The notes beneath the pieces are model-generated. The model worked only from the letters and a program-made list of their open reading frames with translations. It did no database searches and was not told the origin of the DNA. The position numbers were made by a program, and so were the translations under genes. A stretch of 64,000 nucleotides of DNA from the NCBI RefSeq assembly GCF_003253745.1, contig NZ_MZXV01000056.1:372001-436000 (forward strand), in the 5' to 3' direction. Below, piece by piece: positions 44,033 to 54,587 of the stretch; position 1 is the first letter of the stretch, and each line of letters opens with the position of its first letter. The DNA is from Mesorhizobium kowhaii (lineage in GTDB: Bacteria > Pseudomonadota > Alphaproteobacteria > Rhizobiales > Rhizobiaceae).

Positions 44033-44764
44033 CTACGGTCTGGCCGAACCGTCGACCATGCGGCGATAGCGCTCGCGGCCCGCCTCGAGATGTTCGCGCA
44101 AGGTGAAGCGGGCGGCTTCGACATTCTGCCGCTCGATGGCCTGATAGATGCGTCGATGCTCCATCTGCACCTGCTCCAGATAGAGCCGCCGCTGCTCCGG
44201 CGTCTCGGTCCGCGGGCGGATCGACTGACGCGGAATGATGACCGGTCCGAGAAAATGCATGAAGCGCTCGAAATAGGGATTGCCGGTTGCCGAGGCGATC
44301 GCCCGGTGAAAGGCAAAATCCGGTTCGATGGCGCTGTCGCCGGCCGCGATCGACGCATCGATGGCATCGAGGCAATCGCGCATGCGGGCAAGATCGTCGT
44401 CGCTGCGCTTCTCGGCGGCGATGCCGGCCGCTTCGAGTTCCACCGCGAGCCGCAGTTGCAGCACGTTCTGGACTTCCGTCAGCGAGTGAAGTTCGTCGGA
44501 GACGATACGAAAGGTCGTGTTGGCCTCGTGGTCGGCGACGAACACGCCCGAACCCTGGCGGCTGACGACCAGCCCTTCCGAACGCAGCGAAGCCATGGCC
44601 TCGCGGATCACCGTGCGGCTGACACCGAATTGCGCGATCAGTTCCTGCTCGGTCGGCAGTTTCTCGCCACTGGTCAGATGGCCGGCGCGTATTTCGCGCG
44701 CAAACCAGTCGGCCACCTGCGCCGTGCGGCTGATCTGAGGGGGAAGGCCAAAGGAACGTTTCAT
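44033..44764 (-). CDS. GntR-family regulator, FCD (FadR) subfamily
   Basis: 243 residues: winged helix-turn-helix at 12-75 (KLPTEQELIAQFGVSRTVIREAM) and an FCD effector domain with the metal-site pattern D-x3-H (DFAFHRAI) and two later His (MEHRRIYQAI, REHLEAG). Such proteins repress sugar-acid operons until the acid binds. Encoded between KdgD and the uronate dehydrogenase and divergent from the latter, so it is the likely local regulator. Confidence 0.92.
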   Translation of the reverse strand: MKRSFGLPPQISRTAQVADWFAREIRAGHLTSGEKLPTEQELIAQFGVSRTVIREAMASLRSEGLVVSRQGSGVFVADHEANTTFRIVSDELHSLTEVQNVLQLRLAVELEAAGIAAEKRSDDDLARMRDCLDAIDASIAAGDSAIEPDFAFHRAIASATGNPYFERFMHFLGPVIIPRQSIRPRTETPEQRRLYLEQVQMEHRRIYQAIERQNVEAARFTLREHLEAGRERYRRMVDGSARP

Positions 44765-44814
44765 CGCCACCAAGCAATAAACGAACCGCTGTTCTTGGCA
44801 ACCCATTATTTATA

Positions 44815-44830
44815 TGGTGATATGATGACA
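44815..44830. promoter_or_regulatory. Operator candidate between GntR and uronate dehydrogenase genes
   Basis: TGGTGATATGATGACA is a partial inverted repeat (TGGTGAT facing ATGACA) 50 bp before the regulator's start codon, in the only intergenic gap shared with udh. Reverse strand TGTCATCATATCACCA resembles the TTGTCATATAACAA site at 39774. Autoregulation plus udh control would fit. Confidence 0.4.
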
Positions 44831-44922
44831 TTCACGGGGCGCTTGAGGCGCGCAATCTCCGTTCGCCTTGCCAGGCCGGCGCGAACATGTCTCCCGGTTT
44901 CCTTACCATGAAAGGACAGGGA

Positions 44923-45753
44923 TTGGCTCTCTCCGACAAACCGGTGCTGTTGACCGGGGCATCCGGTACGATTGGACGCCTGCTCTCAGTCAGGCTGGCG
45001 GCGCTCGGCTGGACCTTGCGGCTCACCGATGTCGTGCCCCTGCCGATCGAGCTGCCGCACAACGCAAGCTTCGACATTGTCGATCTCGAAAACCAGCAGG
45101 CGGTGAACGATCTCGCGCGGGGATGCGGCCTAATCCTTCATTTCGGCGGCGTTTCCACCGAACAATCCTTCGAGACGGTGCTCGGGCCAAATCTGCGCGG
45201 CAGCTTCCACATCTACGAGGCGGCGCGCAGCCAGAAGGCGCGCGTGATTTTTCCTTCTTCGGTGCACGCGGTCGGCCTCTACGAGCGGACAGAGATCCTC
45301 GACCAGGACTGCCTGCTGCGCCCGGACGGCTATTACGGCCTGTCGAAGGCCTATGGCGAAATGCTGGCGCGGCTGTATTGGGACAAGCATGCGGTCGAAA
45401 GCGTGCTGATCCGCATCGGCTCGGTGCTGCCGGAGGTTCCGGACGAAAGGATCCTGTCGACCTGGATATCGCATGACGATTTTATCAGCCTGATCGAGCG
45501 CTGCGCCGAGGCCGAGCACGTCGGCTGCTCGGTGATCTGGGGGCAGTCCAACAACAGCCGCGGTTTCTGGCGGCACGATGCCAGGCACAAGATCGGCTGG
45601 GCGCCTCTGGACAGTTCCGACAGCCAGGCCGAGCGCGTCCGTGGCAAGGTGACGGACAACCCGGTCGTGGAGCGATACCAGGGCGGCAAGTTCATCGTCG
45701 TTGACTACAGCCGCGCCGACTTCCCGCCGCGCTCCATGTTCCCGGACGATTAA
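44923..45753 (+). CDS. udh: Uronate dehydrogenase (NAD-dependent epimerase/dehydratase fold)
   Basis: About 276 residues, short-chain dehydrogenase with TGASGTIG (NAD site) and the YxxxK pair in YYGLSKAYGE. The run LRGSFHIYEAARS, RIGSVLPEVPDERILSTW and SHDDFISLIE matches Agrobacterium Udh, which oxidises D-galacturonate or D-glucuronate to the aldarolactone, first step of the oxidative route. Start is uncertain: TTG 44923 has an AGGACAGGGA site and fits the family length; ATGs at 44887 and 44908 are in frame. Divergent from the GntR gene. Confidence 0.85.
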   Translation: MALSDKPVLLTGASGTIGRLLSVRLAALGWTLRLTDVVPLPIELPHNASFDIVDLENQQAVNDLARGCGLILHFGGVSTEQSFETVLGPNLRGSFHIYEAARSQKARVIFPSSVHAVGLYERTEILDQDCLLRPDGYYGLSKAYGEMLARLYWDKHAVESVLIRIGSVLPEVPDERILSTWISHDDFISLIERCAEAEHVGCSVIWGQSNNSRGFWRHDARHKIGWAPLDSSDSQAERVRGKVTDNPVVERYQGGKFIVVDYSRADFPPRSMFPDD

Positions 45754-45774
45754 GCTCTATCTCTTTGTTTTGAC

Positions 45775-45818
45775 GCAATTCCGGACGGAAAACCGTTTCA
45801 CACTTTTCCTGGAATTGC
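45775..45818. repeat. Rhizobial AATTCC...GGAATT palindromic element
   Basis: GCAATTCC...GGAATTGC with the GGAAAACCG core, second copy of the element at 7343-7382. It fills the 66 bp between the convergent ends of udh and the GMC oxidoreductase and probably ends both transcripts. Confidence 0.75.
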
Positions 45819-45819
45819 T

Positions 45820-47415
45820 CTACGCCGGCAACGGACTCCGCCCCACGATCATGTCGGCTGCCTTTTCGGCGATCATGATGACGGCGGCATTGGTGTTTGA
45901 CGACACGATGCTTGGCATGACCGAACTGTCGCAGACACGCAGCCCCTGAAGCCCGCGCAGGCGAAGCTCGGGATCGACGACGCTTTGCGCGTCGCCGCCC
46001 ATCCGGCAGGAGCCGACCGGGTGGTAGGCGCTGCGGCCATGCTCGCGGGCGAAGGCTTCGAGCGCCGCGCGTCCCTTCATTGCCGCACCCGGAAGGTGTT
46101 CCCGGCTGATGTATTTGGCGAAGGCGGGCTGAGACAGGATCTCGCGGCTGATCTCGATGCCGTCGACGGCGCGCTCCAGGTCGTAGCGTTCGGCAAACGG
46201 GTTGGGATCGATCACGGGCGAGTCGCGCAGATCCGCCGATCTGAGCGTGACGCTGCCGCGCGAACGGGGGCGGACATGGTAGGAATTCAGCGTGCAGCCA
46301 TTGCCGCCGGGAACCGAGCCGATGCCTTCCTCGACGCCGGCGCCGGGCAAGAAATGGAACTGGATGTCGGGCGTCTTCTCCGCGCGGTCGCCCCACCAGA
46401 AGCCGCCGGCTTCGACGATGTTGGAGGCCACCGGTCCCTTGCCGAACAGCGCGTATTCGAGGCCGGCGACGGCCTGCCAGCGCTTCTTCTTGTAGCGGTC
46501 GATGCCGTGCGGCCCGTTGAGTTCGGCGACGACGTCGACATCCATGTGATCGTGCAGGTTCTGGCCGACGCCGGCGAGGTCGTGGATCACCTCGATGCCA
46601 TGCGTGCCGAGATGGGCGGCCGGGCCGATGCCGGACAGCATCAAAAGTTTGGGCGAACCGATGGCGCCGGCGGTGACGATCACCTCGCGCTCGGCGCGCA
46701 GCAACTCGGCGCGGCCATTGACGATGATTTCGACGCCGATGGCGCGGCCATTTTCGACAACGATGCGGCTCCCCGTGGCGTCGGTGCGCAGCGTCAGGTT
46801 CTTGCGGCCAAGCGCCGGTCTGAGATAGGCGACCGCGGTGCTGCTGCGTTTCCCCTGTCGGGTCGTCGTCTGGTAGAATCCGGTGCCTTCCTGCTGGCCG
46901 GCGTTGAAGTCGGCCCTGAAGGGAAGACCCGCCTGCTGCGCCGCCTTGACGAAGACCCGGGTCAGCGGATGCGGCGCGCCGCTGGAAACGCCGAGCGGGC
47001 CATCGGTGCCGTGCTGCGGGCCGGCGAAGGTGTCGTTGCCTTCGGAGCGCCGGAAATAGGGCAGCACGTCGGCATAGCTCCAGCCGGCGCAGCCATCGTC
47101 AACAGCCCATCCGTCGTAATCCTCAGGGCAGCCGCGGGTGAACACCTGGGCGTTGATCGAGGAGCCGCCGCCGAGCACGCGCGCTTGCGGATAGACCATG
47201 GTGCGGCCGTCGATCGCCTTGCCGGGCGCCGTGTCATAGCCCCAGATCAGCGGCCCTGCCGTCATCTTGAAGAAGCCGACCGGCAGATGGATGTAGCGAT
47301 CGGTGTCGGGCGGGCCGGCCTCGAGCAGGACGACGGACAGGTCCGGATCCTCGCTCAGCCGGGCGGCCAGAATGCAACCGGCCGAGCCGCCGCCGACAAT
47401 GATGTAATCCGACAT
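45820..47415 (-). CDS. GMC-family FAD oxidoreductase (choline dehydrogenase-like)
   Basis: 531 residues. N-terminal FAD motif DYIIVGGGSAGC, GMC signature 1 VLGGGSSINAQV, signature 2 TAGAIGSPKLLMLSGIGP, and the catalytic His in HPVGSCRMGG. Oxidises an alcohol group of a polyol, sugar or choline-like substrate; given the neighbours a sugar alcohol is plausible. ATG 47415 with GGGAGCGAGA upstream is preferred over ATG 47427. Divergent from the second importer. Confidence 0.9.
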   Translation of the reverse strand: MSDYIIVGGGSAGCILAARLSEDPDLSVVLLEAGPPDTDRYIHLPVGFFKMTAGPLIWGYDTAPGKAIDGRTMVYPQARVLGGGSSINAQVFTRGCPEDYDGWAVDDGCAGWSYADVLPYFRRSEGNDTFAGPQHGTDGPLGVSSGAPHPLTRVFVKAAQQAGLPFRADFNAGQQEGTGFYQTTTRQGKRSSTAVAYLRPALGRKNLTLRTDATGSRIVVENGRAIGVEIIVNGRAELLRAEREVIVTAGAIGSPKLLMLSGIGPAAHLGTHGIEVIHDLAGVGQNLHDHMDVDVVAELNGPHGIDRYKKKRWQAVAGLEYALFGKGPVASNIVEAGGFWWGDRAEKTPDIQFHFLPGAGVEEGIGSVPGGNGCTLNSYHVRPRSRGSVTLRSADLRDSPVIDPNPFAERYDLERAVDGIEISREILSQPAFAKYISREHLPGAAMKGRAALEAFAREHGRSAYHPVGSCRMGGDAQSVVDPELRLRGLQGLRVCDSSVMPSIVSSNTNAAVIMIAEKAADMIVGRSPLPA

Positions 47416-47523
47416 TCTCGCTCCCATGCATGGGCAAAATCAGCGCCCTGCCCTCCCGCGTGCGACGATCTCAAGTCGCTTGTGCCGCGTCAAGAGAAAG
47501 GGTATGGTTATCGTGTTGAAGGG

Positions 47524-47534
47524 TTGTCGTACAA
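47524..47534. promoter_or_regulatory. TTGT-N3-ACAA operator candidate
   Basis: TTGTCGTACAA, a perfect 4+3+4 palindrome, about 100 bp before the second importer's binding protein and in the gap shared with the divergent GMC gene. It fits the TNGTNNNACNA pattern of FCD-type GntR regulators. Confidence 0.5.
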
Positions 47535-47629
47535 GTAGAGGAGCTTGACAACCCGTCGATCGGAGGCCCGGCCGCGCTCCCCGCGCAAGCCGCCGGGCGG
47601 GAAACAGATTTCAACTGGGAGGTTTGATA

Positions 47630-48712
47630 ATGAAGGACAGGACAAGTTTGACGCTTTCCGGCACGGTCAGCCGCCGGACGCTGATGATGGGCGCCACCGC
47701 TGGAATGGCGGTGCTCGCCATGCCGAGGGTTTTGCGCGCCCAGGAAAAGCCGACGCTGGTGACATCAATCCGGTCGTTGTCCAACCCCTATCACGCGGTG
47801 TGGAAGACCGGCGCCGAGGCCTACGCCAAATGGGCCGGGCTCGAACACGTCACGCTGGTTTCGGAAGGCAACAGCGAGAAAGGCATCGCCGACATCAAGG
47901 CAATGCTCGCCAAGACCGGCGGCAACATGGTGCTGAATTCCGATCCCAACGACACGCCTGATGCGCGGCCGATCGTCGAGGCCTGCGCCAAGGCCGGCGC
48001 CTATGTGGTGACGCAATGGAACAAGCCGGGGGATCTGCACCCCAAGGACTTCAACCCGAACTATGTTTCGCACATCGAGTTCGACGGCATCGAAAGCGGC
48101 AAGACCATCGCCGAGATCCTGTTCAAGACCATCGGCGGCAAGGGCGGCATCGTCGCACTCGGCGGCCTGATCTCGACCACCGCGGCGATCGAGCGCAAGA
48201 AGGGCCTCGACGCGGCACTCGCCGCCAATCCCGACATCAAGCTGCTCGACTTCCAGGTCGCCAACTGGAAATCGACCGAGGCTTTCGACCTGATGGGCAA
48301 CCTGCTCACCCGCTTCGGCGACGACATCAAGGGCATCTGGGCTGCCAATGACGATATGGGCTCCGGCGCGCTCGAGGCGCTGCGTGCCGAGAACCTCGCC
48401 GGCAAGGTGCCGATCGTCGGTGTCGACGGCATCAAGACGGCGGTCGACGCCGTGCGCACCGGCGAGTTCGCCTGCACCGTCACCTCGGATCCGTTCTGGC
48501 AGGGCGGCATGGGACTGGCCATCGGCTACAACGCCAAGATCGGCAAGTTCGACCCGGTCAAGGAGCCGCCGGAGCATCGCGAATTCTACGGCAAGGCGGT
48601 GCTGATCTCGCACGACAATGTCGAGGAATATTACAAGACCAATGTCGACGCGAAACCGGAGATCGACTGGAACGATCTGTGGGGTCGGGTGACTGGAGCC
48701 ATCCGGACCTGA
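47630..48712 (+). CDS. Sugar ABC transporter substrate-binding protein, second importer
   Basis: 360 residues. A twin-arginine signal (SRRTLMMGATAGMAVLA, cleavage near LRAQE) indicates Tat export. Type 1 periplasmic-binding fold with GNMVLNSDPND, GAYVVTQWNKP and IWAANDDMGSGALEAL. ATG 47630 has GGGAGG 7 bp upstream. First gene of an importer with two permeases and an RbsA-type ATPase (to 52480). Ligand not determinable; neighbours suggest sugar acids or polyols. Confidence 0.9.
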   Translation: MKDRTSLTLSGTVSRRTLMMGATAGMAVLAMPRVLRAQEKPTLVTSIRSLSNPYHAVWKTGAEAYAKWAGLEHVTLVSEGNSEKGIADIKAMLAKTGGNMVLNSDPNDTPDARPIVEACAKAGAYVVTQWNKPGDLHPKDFNPNYVSHIEFDGIESGKTIAEILFKTIGGKGGIVALGGLISTTAAIERKKGLDAALAANPDIKLLDFQVANWKSTEAFDLMGNLLTRFGDDIKGIWAANDDMGSGALEALRAENLAGKVPIVGVDGIKTAVDAVRTGEFACTVTSDPFWQGGMGLAIGYNAKIGKFDPVKEPPEHREFYGKAVLISHDNVEEYYKTNVDAKPEIDWNDLWGRVTGAIRT

Positions 48713-48866
48713 CCACCGGGGCGGGCTGCTGCTCCCTGGCGGCCCGCTCCCTTTTATCGTCGTCGTGCATTGCATCGGCGACTGTCATCAGCAGACGGGA
48801 AGCGGTTTCTTGACAATCCATACAGAACCCCTGAAGTCCGTTTCGGACATCGAGCGGACGACGCTT

Positions 48867-49846
48867 ATGACATTTCTCCCCGGCCGCATCGCCACCGTGT
48901 TCGGTGGCAGGCGCTGGCGCAGCCTGGCGCCGCTGGCGGTGCTGATCGTGCTGTGCGTGCTGATCGCCATTGCCAATCCCAATTTCATCGAACTGCGCAA
49001 TCTGGTCCGCCTCGCCAACTCTGCCGCCGTGCCGCTGACGCTGGCGATGGGGCTGACCTTCATCATCCTGATGGGCAGCATCGACCTCTCCGTCGAAGGC
49101 ACCCTGTCGGTGGCGGCGATGGTGGTCGTGCTGCTCGCCGCCAATGACGGCAATGGCAATGATTATGGCTGGTGGGCGGTGCTGGCCGCCGTCGTTGCCG
49201 GCACCGCCATGGGTTTCGTCAGCGGTCTCGTCCAGACCATGCTGCGCATCCCGTCCTTCATGGCGACGCTCGGCATGTGGTTCATCGGCCTTGGCCTGTC
49301 GGTCTATATGCTCGGCGGCTCGGCGATCCGGCTCAACGACGCCTCGATCCGCGACCTGGCATTGACCCGTTTCCTTGGCCTGCCGCTGGCGGTCTGGGTT
49401 GCGACCGGGGCGTTCCTGCTCGCCGCCATCATCCAGTATCACACCAAGCTCGGCCGTCACATCCTGGCCATCGGCGGTGACGAGGACGTCGCCAAGCTCT
49501 CCGGCGTCAACGTGGTGCGCGTGCGCATCACCGCCTTCGCGCTGGCCGGTTTCTTCTTCGGCATATCAGGCGTGCTTGCCGCCGCTCAACTCGGCCAGTC
49601 GCATGCGGTCATCGGCGACGGCAGGCTGTTTGCCGCGGTCACCGCCGTCGTCGTCGGCGGCACGGCGCTGACCGGTGGCGAAGGCGGCGTCGTCAACACG
49701 CTGATCGGCGTGCTGATCGTCACCGTGCTTGCCAACGGCATGATCCTGCTCGGCATTTCGCCCTACATCCAGCAGACGGTGCAGGGGCTGATGATCATCG
49801 CCGCGGTGGCGCTGTCGCTCGACCGCGTTCGCCTCAGAATAGTCAA

Positions 49847-49850
<4 letters not shown>
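48867..49850 (+). CDS. Sugar ABC transporter permease, second importer
   Basis: About 327 residues of the BPD_transp_2 family, with IILMGSIDLSVEGTLS and VVGGTALTGGEGGVVN, the two most conserved loops. The start is uncertain: ATG 48867 gives a family-typical N-terminus; TTG 48811 (GGAAG upstream) and GTG 48765 are in frame. Its end overlaps the ATPase start (GTGA). Confidence 0.9.
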
Positions 49851-51357
<1,507 letters not shown>

Positions 51358-51358
<1 letters not shown>

Positions 51359-51500
51359 GAGACCGTTTGGAAACTCTACTCTGGCGGCCATCTGAAGGCG
51401 TTTTCTGCGCTTCCGGTGCTCACGGACCTATGTCCGCTGCGCTCCGGTTCTCGAAACCACCATCATATGACTCGCCAGAGCGAGTTTCGAAACAGTCTCT
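51358..51500. repeat. 143 bp imperfect palindromic element inside the importer operon
   Basis: Left arm at 51358-51386 (AGAGACCGTTTGGAAACTC...CTCTGGCG) pairs with right arm 51473-51500 with few mismatches; between them is a GCGCTTCCGGTGCTC...GCGCTCCGGTTCTCG stretch, also self-complementary. It begins on the stop codon of the ATPase gene and ends 11 bp before the second permease, so expression of the permease must pass it. Confidence 0.75.
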
Positions 51501-51511
51501 GAGGCAGGCCG

Positions 51512-52480
51512 ATGAATGAAGCTTTTTCGCTGAGGCGCATCTTCGAGGGCAAATGGACGCAAGGCGCCATTCCGCTGGTCCTGCTTGTCGTCCTGCTTTT
51601 GATCATCGAGATCGCCGCACCCGGCTTTCTCACCGGCGAGACCGTGGCGCTTTTGTTTGCCAACACCGCCGTGCTGTTCATCCTGGCGACCGGCGTCACC
51701 TTCGCCATCCTGCTCGGCGGCATCGACCTGTCGATCCAGGCGGTCGCCTCGCTGGCCAGCGTCATCCTGGCGCAGTTGCTGCCCTCGCTTGGGCTGGCCG
51801 CCTTTCCGGTGGCGATCCTGTCCGGGCTCGCCTTCGGAACGTTGAGCGGCATCGTCCATGTCAAGCTGCGCGTGCCGTCCTTCGTGGCGACGCTCGCCAC
51901 CGGTGGCGTGGTCACCGGCATCGCGCTGTGGGTATCCGACGGCCGCGCCATCACCATCGAGGAAGGCGGCCGCGAAAACACCGCCTGGATCAACGCCACG
52001 GTCGCTGGCCTGCCGGTGGTGGTGCTGATTTCGGCGGTCATCGGCATCGCCAGTTTTCTTGCGCTGCGCTACACGCGCTTTGGCCGCCAGGCGATTGCGG
52101 TGGGCGCCGGCGAGCCGGCCGCATGGGCGGCGGGCATCAATGTCGACCGCACCAAGATCATCGCCTTCGCCGCCTCCGGCATGCTGGCCGCCATCGCCGG
52201 CGTCGTATTGGCGGCGCGGCTGTCGAGCGGCTCGCCGGTCCTCGCCAACCAGCTGCTGCTGCCGGCCATTGCCGCCGTCATCGTCGGCGGCACCGCCATC
52301 ACCGGCGGGCTGGGCGGCGTTGCGCGCACGGCGGTCGGCGCGCTGATCATCTCGATCGTGCGCATCGGCATGACCTTCGTCGGCGTCAACATTTTCCTGG
52401 AAAACATGGTGTTCGGCGCGGTGCTCATCGCCGCCGTCGCCATCACCATCGACCGCAGCAAGATCGCGGTCATCAAGTGA
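51512..52480 (+). CDS. Second sugar ABC transporter permease
   Basis: 322 residues, BPD_transp_2 family, with AILLGGIDLSIQAVASL and VGGTAITGGLGGVARTAVG. Same family as the permease at 48867; the two probably form a heterodimer. Start ATG 51512 lies directly after a large palindromic element, with GAGGCAGGCCG upstream. Confidence 0.9.
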   Translation: MNEAFSLRRIFEGKWTQGAIPLVLLVVLLLIIEIAAPGFLTGETVALLFANTAVLFILATGVTFAILLGGIDLSIQAVASLASVILAQLLPSLGLAAFPVAILSGLAFGTLSGIVHVKLRVPSFVATLATGGVVTGIALWVSDGRAITIEEGGRENTAWINATVAGLPVVVLISAVIGIASFLALRYTRFGRQAIAVGAGEPAAWAAGINVDRTKIIAFAASGMLAAIAGVVLAARLSSGSPVLANQLLLPAIAAVIVGGTAITGGLGGVARTAVGALIISIVRIGMTFVGVNIFLENMVFGAVLIAAVAITIDRSKIAVIK

Positions 52481-52566
52481 CAGATCCATCCGCACCGCCT
52501 CCCAAGCAAGCGCGGACCGGACGGGGTCGCATCAAAGGCTCGATGCGGCCCCGCCTGACCAGGTCG

Positions 52567-52977
52567 CTACATCGTGTCGAGACCGATCAGCTCGATCTTG
52601 TAGCCGTCCGGGTCCTCGACGAAAGCGATGTGGGTGGTGCCATGCTGCATCGGTCCGGGCTTGCGCGGAATCTTGGCGCCGCGCTTTTCGAGCTCGGCGC
52701 AGACGGCGTAGATGTCGTTGACGCCGAGCGCCAGATGGCCAAAGCCGGTGCCGATCTCGTAGGGCTCTTCCCTGCCCCAGTTCAGCGTCAGCTCGACGAC
52801 GGCCTCCTTGTCCTCCGGGCCATAGCCGACAAAGGCGTTGGTGAACTTGCCGCCGGGATAGTCGTCGCGGCGCAGCAAGGTCATGCCGAGAACCTCGGTG
52901 TAGAAGGCGATCGACTTGTCGAGGTCGAGCACCCTGATCATGGTGTGCATATAGCGAAAGCCCGGGGCGTCGCTCAT
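52567..52977 (-). CDS. gloA: Lactoylglutathione lyase (glyoxalase I)
   Basis: 136 residues, a single-chain length typical of GloA. Metal ligands His (YMHTMIRV), Glu (VVELTLNWG), His (GFGHLALGV) and Glu (GYKIELI) are all present, arguing for the Ni/Co-type enzyme that converts the methylglyoxal-glutathione adduct to S-lactoylglutathione. ATG 52977 has GGAGG upstream. Opposite in strand to the importer and next to the FAD-linked dehydrogenase. Confidence 0.9.
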   Translation of the reverse strand: MSDAPGFRYMHTMIRVLDLDKSIAFYTEVLGMTLLRRDDYPGGKFTNAFVGYGPEDKEAVVELTLNWGREEPYEIGTGFGHLALGVNDIYAVCAELEKRGAKIPRKPGPMQHGTTHIAFVEDPDGYKIELIGLDTM

Positions 52978-53072
52978 TGGGAAAGTCCTCCGAATTTGCT
53001 GATTGGCTGGTCTGACCGTCCACATCAAACAGCTGGCGGGAACATGGCCTCGCTTGATGTTCTAAATCAGGG

Positions 53073-53085
53073 TTGTATGATAACA
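53073..53085. promoter_or_regulatory. TTGT...AACA operator candidate
   Basis: TTGTATGATAACA in the divergent gap between gloA and the FAD-linked dehydrogenase; it shares TTGT-N5-AACA with the site at 39774-39787. Possible target of the GntR protein encoded at 54588. Confidence 0.35.
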
Positions 53086-53138
53086 CGACAAGCAAGGTGG
53101 TTGTCCAGTCGTTTTCCCAGAGGGTCCAGAGCCAGCTC

Positions 53139-54578
53139 ATGAATGTCGTGCCGCCCACCTCCGCATCGCTGATAGCGGCCCTTGCCGGCGTGCTGCCGAA
53201 TGGCGGATTGCTGACCGAGACGCAAGACCTCGCGCGCTACAGCCGCGATTGGTCCGGCGACCATTTCGGCCGCCCGCTGGCGGTCGCCCGTCCGGCCTCG
53301 GTCGAGGAGATGTCGGCGCTGATGCGGCACTGCCACGCGGAGCGCATTCCCGTCGTGCCGCAAGGCGGCCTGACCGGGCTCGTGGGTGCTGCGGTGGCGG
53401 CGGATGGCGGCGAAATCGTCATCTCGCTGGAGCGCATGAACCGTATCCGCTCGATCAGCCCGATCGACTTCGCCATGGTGGTCGAGGCCGGCTGCATCCT
53501 CGAGGACGCCAAGCGCGCCGCCGGAGAGAGCGACTGCCTGCTGCCGATCACCTTCGGGGCACAGGGAAGCTGCCGCATCGGCGGCAACGTCGCCACCAAT
53601 GCCGGTGGTTTCAACGTGCTGCGCTACGGCATGACGCGCGACCTGGTGCTCGGCCTCGAAGTGGTGCTGGCCGATGGCCGGATCTGGAACGGGCTGAAGG
53701 TGCTGCGCAAGGACAATCGCGGCTACGACCTCAAGCAGATCTTCATCGGCTCAGAAGGCACGCTGGGCATCGTCACCGCCGCGGCGCTAAAACTCTTTCC
53801 CAAGCCGACGCAGATCGAGACCGCGCTGGTGGGCCTGCGTTCCGTCGAGGACGCGATGGCGCTTTATGCGCGGGCACGGCGCGACTGCAGCGATCTTCTG
53901 ACCGCCTTCGAACTGATCCTGCGCCAGGGCATCGAAATCACCATGCGCGAGGGCGTGGATTTTCCCGATCCGCTGACCAAAGCCTATCCGGCCTATGTGC
54001 TGATCGAGGTTTCCTCCGGCGGGCTGATCGACCTGTCCGCCATGCTGCTGGGTTTTCTCGGCGGCGTCGCCGATATCGTCGAAGACGGCATCGTGGCATC
54101 GACACGGGCGCAGGCCGAGCGGCTGTGGCTCTATCGCGAAATCATGGTCGAGCGCCAGGGACGCGGCGGCCGTTATCTGCGCACCGACGTTTCGGTGCCG
54201 ATCTCCAAACTTGCCGATTTCGTCACCGACGCGCTGGCGGCGCTGGAGGAAGCGCGACCGGACGCGCTGGCCGTCACCTATGGCCATGTCGGCGACGGCA
54301 ACATCCATCTCAATGTGGTGCCGCCGGAAGGCATGGAACCGCAAGCGGTGGAGCATCTGTTCGAAGAGGCGGAAGCCGAGATCTTTGCCGTCGTCGACCG
54401 CTATGGCGGCTCGATCAGCGCCGAGCATGGCATCGGCCGGGTCAAGCAGAAGGCGTTCCTCGAACGGATCGATCCGGTGACGCTTGATCTGGCGGCCGGC
54501 ATCAAGCAAGCCTTCGATCCGCGCCATCTTCTGAGCAATGGCCGCATTCTGGCAAGCAAGGCCAATCATGGTCTATAG
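53139..54578 (+). CDS. FAD-linked 2-hydroxyacid dehydrogenase (GlcD/D2HGDH-like)
   Basis: 479 residues: FAD-binding_4 domain with PVVPQGGLTGLVGAA and GGNVATNAGGFNVLRYG, then an FAD-oxidase C domain with YGHVGDGNIHLNV and EHGIGRVK. The family oxidises D-lactate, glycolate or D-2-hydroxyglutarate and passes electrons to quinone or ETF. Substrate unknown; D-lactate would link to the adjacent glyoxalase route. ATG 53139 lacks a clear ribosome site. Followed 9 bp later by a GntR gene, so one operon. Confidence 0.9.
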   Translation: MNVVPPTSASLIAALAGVLPNGGLLTETQDLARYSRDWSGDHFGRPLAVARPASVEEMSALMRHCHAERIPVVPQGGLTGLVGAAVAADGGEIVISLERMNRIRSISPIDFAMVVEAGCILEDAKRAAGESDCLLPITFGAQGSCRIGGNVATNAGGFNVLRYGMTRDLVLGLEVVLADGRIWNGLKVLRKDNRGYDLKQIFIGSEGTLGIVTAAALKLFPKPTQIETALVGLRSVEDAMALYARARRDCSDLLTAFELILRQGIEITMREGVDFPDPLTKAYPAYVLIEVSSGGLIDLSAMLLGFLGGVADIVEDGIVASTRAQAERLWLYREIMVERQGRGGRYLRTDVSVPISKLADFVTDALAALEEARPDALAVTYGHVGDGNIHLNVVPPEGMEPQAVEHLFEEAEAEIFAVVDRYGGSISAEHGIGRVKQKAFLERIDPVTLDLAAGIKQAFDPRHLLSNGRILASKANHGL

Positions 54579-54587
54579 GTGTGAGCG